Assembly: GCA_934699585.1 (NCBI GenBank)
Contig: CAKUWY010000002.1
Coordinates: forward strand, 62,001-126,000
Length of the DNA stretch: 64,000 nt
DNA from: an uncultured Fibrobacter sp.
GTDB taxonomy: Bacteria; Fibrobacterota; Fibrobacteria; Fibrobacterales; Fibrobacteraceae
Direction: 5' to 3'
Shown: one piece after another, positions 7,989-16,724 of the stretch
How the letters are laid out: each line of letters begins with the position of its first letter
How positions within the stretch are numbered: position 1 is the stretch's first letter
Translations under genes and position numbers: made by a program
Notes under the pieces: model-generated
What the model was told of the DNA's origin: nothing
The model's input: the letters and a program-made list of their open reading frames with translations, nothing else
The model's database searches: none

Positions 7989-9353
7989 TTACTGGAGGAG
8001 CATTTCCAGAGCGTTGATATGGGCCCTCTGGAGCTGCTTGAACTTGTTCTTGGAGAGCTTGGTCGTAGAGGCAGCGGTCTTAGCGAGGCCATCACCGCAG
8101 TAGTAAGCTACGTCGTACATGTCTTCACAATAAGATTCGGCTTCACTGCGGCTAGCGTCGTAATAATCCATATACTCATTCACACAAGACTTATAGCTGG
8201 CCTTTACACTAGTGCAATAAGGATCTTCTTTCGGTTCCGCGCTGCTACCGGCCAGGTTCCGCAGAATCTTCCCGACACACACGTCGAAATCATCCATATT
8301 GGAGTCTTCCATATAGGAGACCTGCTTATAGACCGTACCGTCTTCAGTTTCAATCTTTTTCGGATCATCAAACTTGCCGAGGTTATCGCTATCGCAGTCG
8401 CCCTTGTTGACACGACCGGACATATAGTTCAATTCGCAAGTCCTCTTGTCTGTGGCTATGGTCATGCCAATCTCGTACTTTTCGTTATCCTTATCCAGAT
8501 TTATCTTATTCACCGTCACGGACACCTGAGTTTCTTCATCCACCACGAAGGTAAGAGAGGTCGTAGTCCTGTTCTTTTCTTCAATCTCGGCCCTCTTGCG
8601 ATACGTCTTGACGCCGGCGGAGTCTTCTTCGGTAAGGTCATATATGGACGGAGCGTTACGGTCTCCGTTGTAGATAGCCTGGTACAAATCAGCGATATAT
8701 TCAGAATTCATATAGTCCGTGAATTCCTTTTCTTCGGTTTCACGCGGCTTCTCGATCATAGTGATATCATCACCCGAAATCTTTATGGTGACGTCAGTGA
8801 CGTCGTCCTCATCCACGCAGGGGTTCTTTGCGCGCTTCTTTTCATATTCTTCTTCGAATTCTTCGTAGTCGGCAGCATCCAGTTCATCTTCGGAAGTCAC
8901 ATCGTACTTTTTGAGGATACTTGCCTTGACTTCGCTGCAAAGCTTGTAGCAGGTGGTTTCTTCTTCATCGTTGTTATAGGTGCAAAGGGTAGACTGCCAG
9001 GTGCCGTTCAGATTCCCGTTTGTGCCACCCACATACATTGCGCCATATTCGGTAAAGGACTTTCCGGAGTGGAGCACGAGGGTATCGCCCACGAACTCGT
9101 ACTTGAAAGTCATCTGGCTTACACCCACATCAATGGTCTTCCACGAGAAGTCAAGGCCGCTCATAAAGCAGCCTTCCACGGACTTCTACAAGTAGGGCTT
9201 GATGAGGCTCTTGCTTTCATCAATGACCACAAGGCCATGCTGTTCGGTACCATCGCCACCGGCAATGGAATTGGAACCGCTGTCGCTGTCATCACCACAA
9301 GCATACAGCATGGCAACAACGCCCGCCATCGCGAGATATTTGATTTTCTTCAT
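7989..9353 (-). pseudogene. Lipoprotein gene interrupted by one in-frame TAG
   Basis: Two open stretches in the same frame are separated by a single TAG at 9188-9186. The first (from ATG at 9353) encodes a lipoprotein signal, MKKIKYLAMAGVVAMLYAC, and an Asp/Ser/Gly-rich spacer, ending LIKPYL. The second continues KSVEGCFMSGLDFSW and runs about 400 residues to 7989. Read through, the product would be 454 residues: a lipobox, a beta-rich region, an acidic segment (DEEETTC, DEDDVTDV) and a Cys-rich C-terminus (YCTSVKASYKSC, YCEDMYDVAYYC). Without read-through only a 55-residue peptide is exported. An internal ATG at about 9138 exists but would give a protein without a signal. I read it as a recent nonsense mutation, a sequencing error or, less likely, read-through. 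No function is recognised. Confidence 0.75.
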
Positions 9354-9576
9354 AAGATTACTCCTCTTGTAAATTTCCCAACAAGTTAGCATTTTTGCAC
9401 TCCTTTTTCAATCTTTTAACAAAAAAAACGGCCTCTTGCGGTATATTTGTGGAAATAAGCACTTTTTACGGCAGAATTTCGGCATTTTTCCTTGTCACGC
9501 ATTTTTTCTGTTTTTTTATTAGACAGTTAAACTTTTTTTTACTATCTTTGGCGCGGACTAAGTAAAGGAGATAACT

Positions 9577-9996
9577 ATGACCAAAGCTACAGCTAAGACA
9601 ACGAAGGCCCCCGCAGCCAAGAAGACTGCCGTAAAGGTCGCCCCGGCAAAGAAGACCGCCACTAAGGCTGCCGCCCCCAAGGCCACCGCATCCAAGGCTG
9701 CTAAGCCCGCTGCCGAGAAAAAGGCTGCCGTAAAGGCTGCTCCGGCAAAGAAAACCGCCCCCAAGGCCTCCAAGAAGGTCGCCGTGGTGTTCGAAGCCAA
9801 CTGCCCCCTGGCCACTACCGTTTCCGTTGCCGGTTCCTTCAACAACTGGGCTATCGACAAGGATATGCTCAAGAAGGACAAGAAGACCGGTCTCTGGGTC
9901 GGCAAGGTCACTCTCGACTCCGGCGTTTACGAATACAAGTTCGTCTGCGACGGTCAGTACTGGGACGAAGGCGACAACAAGATCAAGCACGTGTAA
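9577..9996 (+). CDS. CBM48-type glycogen-binding domain with a histone H1-like Lys/Ala tail
   Basis: This 139-residue protein starts after AAAGGAGATAACT. Residues 1-67 are almost only Lys, Ala, Pro and Thr in repeated units such as APAKKTA, like histone H1 or bacterial H1-like tails. Residues 68-139 form an AMPK-beta/CBM48 domain: VSVAGSFNNW (res 82-91), the conserved Trp at 107, and VYEYKFVCDGQYWDEGDNK near the end. The domain normally binds glycogen or other alpha-glucans. It is predicted cytoplasmic, since there is no signal peptide. A polycation joined to a glycogen-binding domain could bridge glycogen to nucleic acid or to acidic proteins, which is inference. The tail is too regular to be chance, and the gene stands alone with its own terminator. 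Confidence 0.85.
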   Translation: MTKATAKTTKAPAAKKTAVKVAPAKKTATKAAAPKATASKAAKPAAEKKAAVKAAPAKKTAPKASKKVAVVFEANCPLATTVSVAGSFNNWAIDKDMLKKDKKTGLWVGKVTLDSGVYEYKFVCDGQYWDEGDNKIKHV

Positions 9997-10041
9997 TCTA
10001 GACGAGAGAACGCCGCTTTGCGGCTACAGACGAAAGACGAG

Positions 10042-10070
10042 AGAGGTTTCGGTCCCCGAGGCCTCTTTTC
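10042..10070 (+). terminator. Terminator after the CBM48 gene
   Basis: AGAGG...CCTCT form a stem with an inner TCGG/CCGA pairing, followed by TTTTCATTTT. Confidence 0.65.
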
Positions 10071-10189
10071 ATTTTGTGTAAAGTCAGCACAAATCCCACG
10101 CCATCCATTTCTCTTTCCCCAAAGCGAAGCGACCCCAAAGCACGTCAGTGCGACCTCATACCTCATAGCCATTTTCTATCTTTCCCCCC

Positions 10190-11449
10190 ATGAACTATTC
10201 CATCCCCCAAGAAGTTTTTGTGAAGGCTGCCGAACAGTACGGCACCCCCCTCTGGCTCTATGACCGCGCGACGATTGAGAAGCGCGTAAAAGAGGTCCAG
10301 GTTTTCGATACCGTTCGTTTTGCCCAGAAGGCATGCCCGAACCTCTCCATCGTAGCGCTGGTACGCAAGCTCGGTGGCGTGGTGGATGCCGTCTCTGCAG
10401 GCGAAATCGTCCGTGCGTTGAAGGCGGGTTTCAAGGGCGGCCAACAGAAGGGCAAGGCCCCCGAAATCGTCTACACCGCAGATATCTTTGACCGCGACGC
10501 GCTTGAACTCGTGAAGAAGTACGACATCGCGGTGAACGTGGGTTCACCTGACATGATCCAGCAGCTGGCCGATTTCGGCGTGAAGTCGGAACTTACGCTC
10601 CGTGTGAACCCGGGATTTGGTCACGGGCATTCGAGCAAGGTGAATACCGGCGGCCCGCTCAGCAAGCACGGCGTGTGGCACGAGCAGATCAAGGACTGCG
10701 TCAAGCTGGCACAGGCAAACGGGATGTGGATTACAGGACTCCACATGCACATCGGTTCCGGCTCCGACTTCGAGCACCTCGCACAGGTTTGCGACGCCAT
10801 GGTGGACGCTAGCCGCCGCCTGGGCTCTCACCTCCGCACCATCAGTGCAGGGGGCGGCCTCCCGATTCCGTATCACGAAGAAGACAAGGGCAACCGCATC
10901 GACATGCAGGCCTATTACGACCTGTGGGACAAGGCCCGCAAGAACATCCAGCAGAGCATCGGCCACGAGGTTCACCTGGAAGTCGAACCCGGTCGCTACC
11001 TGGTGGCCGAAAGCGGTTACCTGATGGCCGAAATCCGCGCCGTCAAGAAACAGGGCGACAACCTGTTCTACCTGCTGGACGCCGGCTTTACCGACCTGGT
11101 GCGCCCGAGCTTCTACGGCAGCTATCACGGCATTTCCATCATCGCCCGCGACGGTCGCGAGATGAACGAGATGGTCGACGCAGTGGTGGCAGGCCCGCTC
11201 TGCGAATCCGGTGACGTGTTCACTCAGGAAGAAGGTGGCTTCGTGGTGACCCGCAAGCTCCCGAAAGCAAAGGTCGGCGACTTGCTGATTCTCCATGACG
11301 CAGGTGCCTACGGTGCCGCCATGAGCAGCAACTACAACAGCCGCCGCTATGCCGCCGAGACCATGTACACGAACGGCGAGCTGAAGGTCATCCGCGAAAG
11401 ACAGACTTTCGAACAGCTGTTGCAGAACGACAGGGTGATTGATTTGTAA
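10190..11449 (+). CDS. lysA: Diaminopimelate decarboxylase
   Basis: This 419-residue PLP enzyme of the alanine racemase-like fold decarboxylates meso-diaminopimelate to lysine, the last step of lysine synthesis. Visible features are the Schiff-base Lys47 (RFAQKACPN), the HIGSGSDF loop, the phosphate-binding GGGLPIPY, EPGRYLV, the substrate and dimer-interface CESGDVF, and GAYGAAMSSNYNSR at the C-terminus. The N-terminal TPLWLYD is typical. No strong ribosome binding site precedes the ATG. It stands alone between repeat elements. A related carboxynorspermidine decarboxylase is possible, but the CESGD and YNS motifs favour LysA. Confidence 0.92.
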   Translation: MNYSIPQEVFVKAAEQYGTPLWLYDRATIEKRVKEVQVFDTVRFAQKACPNLSIVALVRKLGGVVDAVSAGEIVRALKAGFKGGQQKGKAPEIVYTADIFDRDALELVKKYDIAVNVGSPDMIQQLADFGVKSELTLRVNPGFGHGHSSKVNTGGPLSKHGVWHEQIKDCVKLAQANGMWITGLHMHIGSGSDFEHLAQVCDAMVDASRRLGSHLRTISAGGGLPIPYHEEDKGNRIDMQAYYDLWDKARKNIQQSIGHEVHLEVEPGRYLVAESGYLMAEIRAVKKQGDNLFYLLDAGFTDLVRPSFYGSYHGISIIARDGREMNEMVDAVVAGPLCESGDVFTQEEGGFVVTRKLPKAKVGDLLILHDAGAYGAAMSSNYNSRRYAAETMYTNGELKVIRERQTFEQLLQNDRVIDL

Positions 11450-11456
11450 TGACGTT

Positions 11457-11586
11457 TCCTTACGTCATGCCGAGGAGCTGCGCGACGAAGCATCCAGGAC
11501 ACAAGTTCTTGGCCGTCAGTTGATGGTATAAAATTCGTGTCTGGATCCTTCGCCCTATCGCCTGCGGCTCCAGGGCTCAGGATGAC
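11457..11586. repeat. Intergenic GTCAT...ATGAC repeat element
   Basis: It starts ACGTCATGCCGAGGAGC and ends CTCAGGATGAC, and contains the hairpin-forming CCCTATCGCCTGCGGCTCC at about 11552. The same CCCTATCGCC...CCAGGG block occurs at about 62698-62720, and the outer ends match other intergenic elements in the window. It is noncoding and lies directly upstream of the serine hydrolase gene. Confidence 0.65.
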
Positions 11587-11604
11587 AAAGGGGGATGAAG
11601 GAAC

Positions 11605-12642
11605 ATGTTCAACAAAGCGACCATCCAGGAACTGCTCACCAAGGGCAAAGCCCAGGGCATCTTTAGCAAGGCCGTGGCAGGTTTTGTACTGCCCGACGGT
11701 TCGCGGCACGTTGTTGCGCTGGACACGGCAGAAGATACCATCTTCGACATCGCCTCCCTTACCAAGGTCTGCCCCACCTCGACTCTTGCCCTGTGCAGCA
11801 TTCTGCGGGGCGAACTGGATGTTGACGCCAAGGTCATAGATTTTATTCCGGAGCTGCACACCAATTACCGGGACGACATCCGGATCTTCCACCTGCTGAC
11901 CCACAGCCTGGACTACCGGGTACCCATGAAGACCCTCCGGACGCTCCCGCCCGAAAAGATTCTGGACGCGCTGTTCACTTACCAGTTCCAGATTCCGCCG
12001 GGCAAGGCCTTCAACTACGGAAACCCGCCCAGCGTGCTGCTGGGGATCGTGCTGAACCGCCTCACCGGAAAGTCCCTGCAGCAGCTGGGGCAAGAGACCT
12101 TCTTCGAGCCGCTCCAGATGGAGCACTCCGGCTGGGACCCGCTGGAACGTTTCCCGAAAGAACAGATCATGCCCACGGAAGAATGCGAATTCCGGGGCCG
12201 CACCATCCAGGGGGAAATTCACGATGAAAGCGCCTGGGTTTTGCGGAAACTTTTCCCCGTAGGATCTGCCGGTATGTTCAGCACCGTCCCCGACCTGCTC
12301 CGCTTTGTGCAGATGGTCTTGAACGACGGCGTCTTCGAAGGCAAGACCGTCGCCCCCAAGGGGCTGCTTGACCTGGTAAGCCACAACGCTTTCGCCCCGG
12401 AGGTGGGGGCAGAAACGGCCCTGGGCTGGGAACTGAACGCCGAGCGGTTCATGGGGAGTCGCCGCTCCCCCCGCATCTTCGGAAAAACCGGTTTTACCGG
12501 AGCAAGCATCGTGGCCGACCCCGAAAAGGGAGCGGCCGTAGTCCTCCTGAGCAACTTCACCTGGCCACACCGGGAACCCAGCGCCGACCGCATCAACCAG
12601 TTCCGCGCAGCCCTTTCGGACCTGTTCTTCGGGCAGGTCTAG
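11605..12642 (+). CDS. Serine hydrolase of the beta-lactamase/penicillin-binding protein family
   Basis: This 345-residue protein is of the class C beta-lactamase-like family (COG1680 type). The catalytic triad of motifs is present: SxxK as S51-L-T-K54 (DIASLTKVC), YxN as Y138-G-N140 (FNYGNPPS) and KTG in FGKTGFTG near residue 293. No signal peptide is visible, so it is probably cytoplasmic and more likely an esterase or peptidase than an antibiotic-resistance enzyme. The substrate is unknown. The start overlaps an intergenic repeat, and the ribosome binding site (GAAGGA) is close to the ATG. It is followed by tRNA-Val on the other strand. Confidence 0.88.
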   Translation: MFNKATIQELLTKGKAQGIFSKAVAGFVLPDGSRHVVALDTAEDTIFDIASLTKVCPTSTLALCSILRGELDVDAKVIDFIPELHTNYRDDIRIFHLLTHSLDYRVPMKTLRTLPPEKILDALFTYQFQIPPGKAFNYGNPPSVLLGIVLNRLTGKSLQQLGQETFFEPLQMEHSGWDPLERFPKEQIMPTEECEFRGRTIQGEIHDESAWVLRKLFPVGSAGMFSTVPDLLRFVQMVLNDGVFEGKTVAPKGLLDLVSHNAFAPEVGAETALGWELNAERFMGSRRSPRIFGKTGFTGASIVADPEKGAAVVLLSNFTWPHREPSADRINQFRAALSDLFFGQV

Positions 12643-12701
12643 CCAACGCCTCTTGCACCCCACGGTTGTCCCGCGGTCAAAAATGTCTCGGACAAAAACA
12701 A

Positions 12702-12727
12702 AAAGGCCCCGCCGAAGCAGGACCTTT
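12702..12727 (-). terminator. Terminator downstream of tRNA-Val
   Basis: On the minus strand AAAGGTCC...GGGGCCTTT form a stem followed by TTTTTGTTTTTG, starting five bases after the tRNA. Confidence 0.75.
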
Positions 12728-12731
12728 CGAG

Positions 12732-12806
12732 TGGACGGTACTGGATTTGAACCAGTGACCTCTGCCGTGTGAAAGCAGCGCTCTAAACCAACTGAGCTAA
12801 CCGTCC
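12732..12806 (-). tRNA. tRNA-Val (anticodon CAC)
   Basis: The 75-base cloverleaf is read from the minus strand. The acceptor GGACGGT pairs with ACCGTCC, the D arm contains AGCTCAGTTGG, and the anticodon stem CTGCT/GGCAG encloses the loop TTCACAC with anticodon CAC. The T arm contains GGTTCAAATCC. The discriminator base is A, and CCA is not encoded. The anticodon CAC reads the valine codon GUG. Confidence 0.93.
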
Positions 12807-12837
12807 GAGGTGAGTGCAAATATATAAAAGGGATAGG

Positions 12838-12957
12838 AGGTTGTCAAGGGATGTTAGAGGGGTTAGAGATTAGAGACTAGGATTTAGTGATTTAAAATCA
12901 CGCACTTCGTGCTTCAAACTTTTCCCTAGCCCCTAGATCCTAGACCCTAGACCCTTA
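12838..12957. repeat. Low-complexity TTAGAGATTAG / CCTAGATCCTAG tract
   Basis: A tract of degenerate seven- to eight-base units (GGTTAGAGATTAGAGACTAGG) is followed by TTTAAAATCACGCACTTCGTGC and then CCCTAGCCCCTAGATCCTAG units. The two ends are roughly inverted copies. Similar CCTAGATCCTAGCCCCTA units occur at 24650-24715. It is noncoding and lies between the tRNA and the 3' end of the EIIA gene. Confidence 0.6.
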
Positions 12958-13419
12958 TAAATACTTGTCCTCGGCGCCCTTGAGGATGGTCAGGAACTCC
13001 GCCGGGGTCTTGGCGGCAATCAGCTCCTTGCGGACGTTGCCGTCGGCCAAGAGGCGGCTCACCGAAGACAGGGCCTTCAGGTGCGGTCCGACGGTGTTTC
13101 CGGGACTTACGATGAGAATCAGCAAGTAAACGGGCTCGCCGTCGAAGGACTCGAAATCCAGCCCCTTTTCGACAGTGGCGGCCACCATGCACATGCGGTC
13201 CACGTAGTCAATCTTGGCGTGGGGCACGGCCAGGCCGCAACCGATACCGGTGGAACGGGTCTTTTCGCGGTTCCAGACGGCCTCAAAAATTTCGTCGCGA
13301 TGTTCCAGCTTATAGGCGCTGCAAAGTGTATCCACCAGTTCGTTCAGAATGGCCTCCTTGGTTTCGCAAGGAGAATTGATCAAAATGCAATTATCTACAA
13401 ACCGTTCAGAAAGACGCAT
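12955..13419 (-). CDS. PTS EIIA domain protein (fructose/PtsN type)
   Basis: This 154-residue single-domain protein matches the mannitol/fructose EIIA family. The phosphorylatable His67 lies in GLAVPHAKID, after the family pattern REKTRSTGIGCG (about res 51-62). The C-terminal KALSSVSRLLADGNVRKEL fits the fold. The length is that of stand-alone PtsN (EIIA-Ntr). No EIIB, EIIC, HPr or EI gene is nearby, so a regulatory role rather than sugar transport is likely. The ATG is preceded by a weak AGAGGATAACG. Its neighbours (tRNA, aroD) do not suggest an operon. Confidence 0.88.
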   Translation of the reverse strand: MRLSERFVDNCILINSPCETKEAILNELVDTLCSAYKLEHRDEIFEAVWNREKTRSTGIGCGLAVPHAKIDYVDRMCMVAATVEKGLDFESFDGEPVYLLILIVSPGNTVGPHLKALSSVSRLLADGNVRKELIAAKTPAEFLTILKGAEDKYL

Positions 13420-13503
13420 ATCGTTATCCTCTATCTACAAGATAGATATTTAGAAAATTTAAGGCCTTTTTGCCAAAAAATAAGGATAAAAAAAGGAAAA
13501 CCG

Positions 13504-14268
13504 TCATTTTTCGTTCAAAAACGCGGAAATTTCGAATTTGGAATGGAAATCCGACAGTTTTTCAAGGGCTTCCGTCATCACCGCCACCTGGATTTGACCG
13601 GGGGCAGCCACATGACCGATAGCCCCGTAGGTCAGGTTCGCCCCCTCTTTCAGGGACCAAATTCGGCTTACCCGACCGAGATCCCCCATGCCGAAGGCGG
13701 CAAAAAGTTCAAAGTCGCCAGAAAATTTCTGCGTGAACCTGTACAGACGGTCGCAGTCCTCGTCGGAATTGCACATGGCGGCAATTTTCAGGCCTTCGGC
13801 CCCTAGGCGGGAAACGTCTCGGGCGTAGTCCCGCAGTTCCATGTCCGTAGGCGTGCGGGAAAAATTGTGCTGTGAAATAAGGATTTTCACGTCCCGACGG
13901 TCTGCCAGGGCGGACAGCTTTTCGTAGTCGTAGAGGCAGTCCTGCTCCAGGTCCAGCCAGCCCGGCACCTGCTCCGCTTCCAGAATATTTTTCCACAGGG
14001 GCAGGCGGTCTCCGGCACGGGAATCCTGAAAGGCCCCGCCATCCCGCTTGAGGCGGATGGTGCCTATCTGCATGGCGTGGGGCGCTACCTTCCGAACCCG
14101 CGCCGAAAGGGTGGGCCAGAGGGACTCTTCGAAAAAATCATACCGGATTTCTAGCGCCGAACAGGCCTGCAGGTCCAGAAACACGGGGTGCATGGAGTCC
14201 GACTCTATGGCGGAGAGGACTTCGGGACTGACAAGGCCTACCAAAATTTTATCGTTGCACGCGGGCAT
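13504..14268 (-). CDS. aroD: Type I 3-dehydroquinate dehydratase
   Basis: This 254-residue enzyme converts 3-dehydroquinate to 3-dehydroshikimate in the shikimate pathway through a Schiff base. The substrate-binding EIRYD (E40, R42, D44), the general base His134 (ISQHNFSRTP), the Schiff-base Lys161 (GLKIAAMCN) and the C-terminal loop GHVAAPGQI are all in order. The length fits the family. The first dozen residues (MPACNDKILVGLVSP) are as expected. It is a single gene, 84 bases from the EIIA gene on the same strand and divergent from clpP. Confidence 0.92.
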   Translation of the reverse strand: MPACNDKILVGLVSPEVLSAIESDSMHPVFLDLQACSALEIRYDFFEESLWPTLSARVRKVAPHAMQIGTIRLKRDGGAFQDSRAGDRLPLWKNILEAEQVPGWLDLEQDCLYDYEKLSALADRRDVKILISQHNFSRTPTDMELRDYARDVSRLGAEGLKIAAMCNSDEDCDRLYRFTQKFSGDFELFAAFGMGDLGRVSRIWSLKEGANLTYGAIGHVAAPGQIQVAVMTEALEKLSDFHSKFEISAFLNEK

Positions 14269-14363
14269 AGGCCAAATATAGGAATCTTTACATTTTGCAA
14301 GGAAATGGCGATAATTCAGTGTTGAATAATTTCTAAATTGTACTTGAACAAAAAGGATTCATT

Positions 14364-14945
14364 ATGGCTGACTGTAGCGAAAAGAAAGAAAACCAGACCC
14401 CCGAAATGATGAAAAAGGCCGAGGAGTTCCTCGCCTCCAAGCGCAGGATTTTTTTGTGGGGCGGCGTCGATGACGAAAGCGCCGAACGCATCGTCAAGCA
14501 GCTCCTGTACCTGGATTCCCTGAACCACGAAGACATCGTGTTCTTTATCAACAGCCCGGGCGGAGTGATTTCTAGCGGTCTTGCCATTTACGACTGCATG
14601 AACGCCATCAAGAGCGACGTGGTCACCGTCTGCTGTGGTCAGGCCGCCTCCATGGGAGCTGTCCTCCTCACTTCTGGCGCCAAGGGCAAGCGCTACGCCT
14701 GGCCCAATGCCCGTATCATGATCCACCAGCCTCTGATTCACGGCGAGATCGTGGCGCCCGCCAGCGATATCCAGATCCAGGCCGAAGAAATGCTCCGCAT
14801 CCGTAACATCACGGGCAAGATTCTTGCCGAAACTTCGGGCCATAGCATCGAGGAAATCGACAAGGATACCGAACGCGACAACTTCATGAGCGCCGAAGAG
14901 GCCAAGGCCTACGGTCTGGTCGATAAGGTCGAGAGCCTGGTATAA
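14364..14945 (+). CDS. clpP: ATP-dependent Clp protease proteolytic subunit
   Basis: This 193-residue serine peptidase forms the double-heptamer chamber that degrades proteins fed by Clp ATPases. The triad is visible as Ser96 (CGQAASMGA), His121 (IMIHQPL) and Asp172 (TERDNFMSAEEA). The oligomer and substrate loops (INSPGG, SSGLAIYDCM) are conserved. The first 20 residues are unusually charged (SEKKENQTPEMMKKAEE). No clpX or clpA follows. The stop overlaps the ftsY start by one base (TAATG), so it heads the clpP-ftsY operon. Some genomes carry several clpP genes, and whether this is the only one cannot be told. Confidence 0.95.
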   Translation: MADCSEKKENQTPEMMKKAEEFLASKRRIFLWGGVDDESAERIVKQLLYLDSLNHEDIVFFINSPGGVISSGLAIYDCMNAIKSDVVTVCCGQAASMGAVLLTSGAKGKRYAWPNARIMIHQPLIHGEIVAPASDIQIQAEEMLRIRNITGKILAETSGHSIEEIDKDTERDNFMSAEEAKAYGLVDKVESLV

Positions 14946-15865
14946 TGGGACTTTTTTCTGCCATCAAGAGCGGCCTTGCCAAGACCCGTGACGCCCTCAT
15001 GGGCGAGCTCAAGGGTATTGTAGGCGCCGGGAAAATTACCGACGAAACCCTGGAAGAGCTGGAAGAGCACCTCATCAAGGCCGACGTGGGCGTCGAAGCC
15101 GCATTCCTGTTGACCGACGCCTTGCGCGAACAGGCTCTCGGCAAGTCCCTTACCACCGAGCAGGTTCTTGACATTATGCGGAGCGAGGCGGAGCGCCTTC
15201 TGAAAGACCCGCCCCCCTTTGAACTCAAGGGCAAGCCCCATGTGGTGCTGGTCATCGGTGTAAACGGTGCCGGCAAGACCACCACCATCGGGAAACTGGC
15301 GGCCCGCCTCAAGGACGAAGGCAAGAAAGTGATGATTGCCGCCTGCGACACCTTCCGTGCGGCAGCCATTGACCAGCTGGAAACCTGGGCCGAACGTAGC
15401 GGCGCCGAATTCGTAAAACATCAAGAAGGATCCGACCCTGCTGCAGTGGCGTTCGACGCCTGCAATGCGGCCGTGGCCCGCGGCTGTGACGTAGTGCTTA
15501 TCGATACCGCCGGCCGCCTGCACAACAAGGACTACCTGATGGAAGAACTCAAGAAGATAGTCCGCGTCATCAAGAAGGTGAACCCCGAAATGCCTCACGA
15601 CATGTGGTTGGTCATTGACGGCAACACCGGTCAGAACACCATCAACCAGACCAAGATTTTCAACCAGAGTTTCCCCCTTACGGGCCTGGTGGTCACCAAG
15701 CTGGATGGCACGGCCCGCGGTGGAGCGGTGCTTTCCATCGCAAGTTCCCTACAGATTCCCATCCGCTGGATTGGCATGGGCGAACGCATTGACCAGCTGG
15801 TGCCTTTCAGCAAGGCCGAATATGTAGAAGGCCTTTTCGAAAACGCCCTGGAAAGCGAAACCTGA
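14945..15865 (+). CDS. ftsY: Signal recognition particle receptor FtsY
   Basis: This 306-residue SRP GTPase is the membrane receptor for ribosome-nascent-chain-SRP complexes. It has only the N and G domains and lacks the long acidic A domain of E. coli FtsY. GTPase motifs are GVNGAGKTTTIGKLA (G1), DTFRAAAIDQL, DTAGRLHN (G3), TKLDGTARGG (G4) and GMGERIDQLVPF (G5). It overlaps clpP by one base, and the gene for a small lipoprotein starts eight bases after its stop. Confidence 0.96.
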   Translation: MGLFSAIKSGLAKTRDALMGELKGIVGAGKITDETLEELEEHLIKADVGVEAAFLLTDALREQALGKSLTTEQVLDIMRSEAERLLKDPPPFELKGKPHVVLVIGVNGAGKTTTIGKLAARLKDEGKKVMIAACDTFRAAAIDQLETWAERSGAEFVKHQEGSDPAAVAFDACNAAVARGCDVVLIDTAGRLHNKDYLMEELKKIVRVIKKVNPEMPHDMWLVIDGNTGQNTINQTKIFNQSFPLTGLVVTKLDGTARGGAVLSIASSLQIPIRWIGMGERIDQLVPFSKAEYVEGLFENALESET

Positions 15866-15873
15866 AAACCGTC

Positions 15874-16260
15874 ATGACCGACGTTCAAGCGCGAATTATC
15901 AAGAATTCAAAAAGCGTCGCTTGGCGCACGTTGTTGATTCTTGCTTTCGTAGCGTGCCTATGCCTACAGGTGGGCTGCGACAAGAAAGCCCCTTCGGTAG
16001 ACCAGAAATTCGTGAACACCTACACCGAACTGCTGATTGTCGAACAGATGTACGACAAGGATTCTCCCGCCGCAAGACTTCGCCGCAAAGCGGTCCTGGA
16101 CAGTGTCGGCTACAGCAGGGAAGATTTTTTAAAGAAGGCCAAAGTCATTCTCGACGACAGGGACATGTGGGTCCCGTTCCAAAAGGCGGTCATTGACCGG
16201 CTAGACACCTTGGCAGAGCAAACAAAAGCCGAACCCGGGCGAAAACGTAGAAAGGAGTAA
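15874..16260 (+). CDS. Small predicted lipoprotein
   Basis: This 128-residue product starts with a hydrophobic signal (TLLILAFVACLCLQVGC) ending in an LQVGC lipobox near residue 35. The mature part is about 93 charged, mostly helical residues (FVNTYTELLIVEQMYDK, RLRRKAVLDSVGYSREDF) and a Lys/Arg-rich end. It resembles small DUF4296-like lipoproteins of the FCB group, though I am not certain. It sits between ftsY and a thioredoxin gene, with gaps of 8 and 2 bases, so it is probably co-transcribed. A role in export or envelope maintenance is only suggested by the neighbours. Confidence 0.72.
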   Translation: MTDVQARIIKNSKSVAWRTLLILAFVACLCLQVGCDKKAPSVDQKFVNTYTELLIVEQMYDKDSPAARLRRKAVLDSVGYSREDFLKKAKVILDDRDMWVPFQKAVIDRLDTLAEQTKAEPGRKRRKE

Positions 16261-16262
16261 CG

Positions 16263-16724
16263 ATGTCACGCGTTGTTTCTTGTATGTGCGTTTTGGTGGC
16301 TTTGGCAATTGGCGCCAATTCCCAATCCCTGGTCCAGTGGATGGATTACAGCACCGCTCTTGAAAAGGCAAAGACCGAACCCAAGCTCATCTTCGTGGAC
16401 ATGTACGCCGATTGGTGCATTCCCTGCCGGGTCATGGACAAAAATGTCTATATGAACCCCACGGTGGCCTCCATACTGAACAAGAAATTTTATCCGGTCA
16501 AGCTGGACGTGGATTCCGAAACGCCCATTGTCTGCGACGGAAAAAAGGCCACCGCCAAAAAATGCTTCTCCGAAGTGTGGGAACTGAACATTCTCCCCTC
16601 TTTTGTGCTGGTTGCACCCAAGGGACTTTCTATATTGACGGTTACAGACTCCATGTCGCCCCAAGAAATGCAGATGCTATTGGACAAGTTCCTGGAAAAA
16701 GAAAAAGAATGGATTGAACGATGA
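16263..16724 (+). CDS. Exported thioredoxin-like protein (DsbD C-terminal type)
   Basis: This 153-residue protein has an N-terminal signal (CMCVLVALAIGANSQS) and a thioredoxin fold. The redox motif is WCIPC in MYADWCIPCRVMDKN (about res 49-53), with a downstream cis-Pro in NILPSFVLVAPKG. An insertion with two further Cys (IVCDGKKATAKKC) follows the motif. It probably reduces or isomerises disulfides in the periplasm, or supplies electrons there. GAAAGGAGTAACG precedes the ATG and overlaps the previous stop. Its own stop overlaps the glycosyltransferase start (ATGA). Confidence 0.87.
   Translation: MSRVVSCMCVLVALAIGANSQSLVQWMDYSTALEKAKTEPKLIFVDMYADWCIPCRVMDKNVYMNPTVASILNKKFYPVKLDVDSETPIVCDGKKATAKKCFSEVWELNILPSFVLVAPKGLSILTVTDSMSPQEMQMLLDKFLEKEKEWIER

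Noticed and set aside
6447..9389. A 980-codon open frame on the plus strand
   Set aside because: It is antisense to the phosphohexomutase and lipoprotein genes, has no signal or family motif, and results from G+C-rich codon bias.
11347..12819. A 490-codon minus-strand frame
   Set aside because: It runs antisense to the serine hydrolase and through the tRNA. The serine hydrolase has complete catalytic motifs on the other strand.
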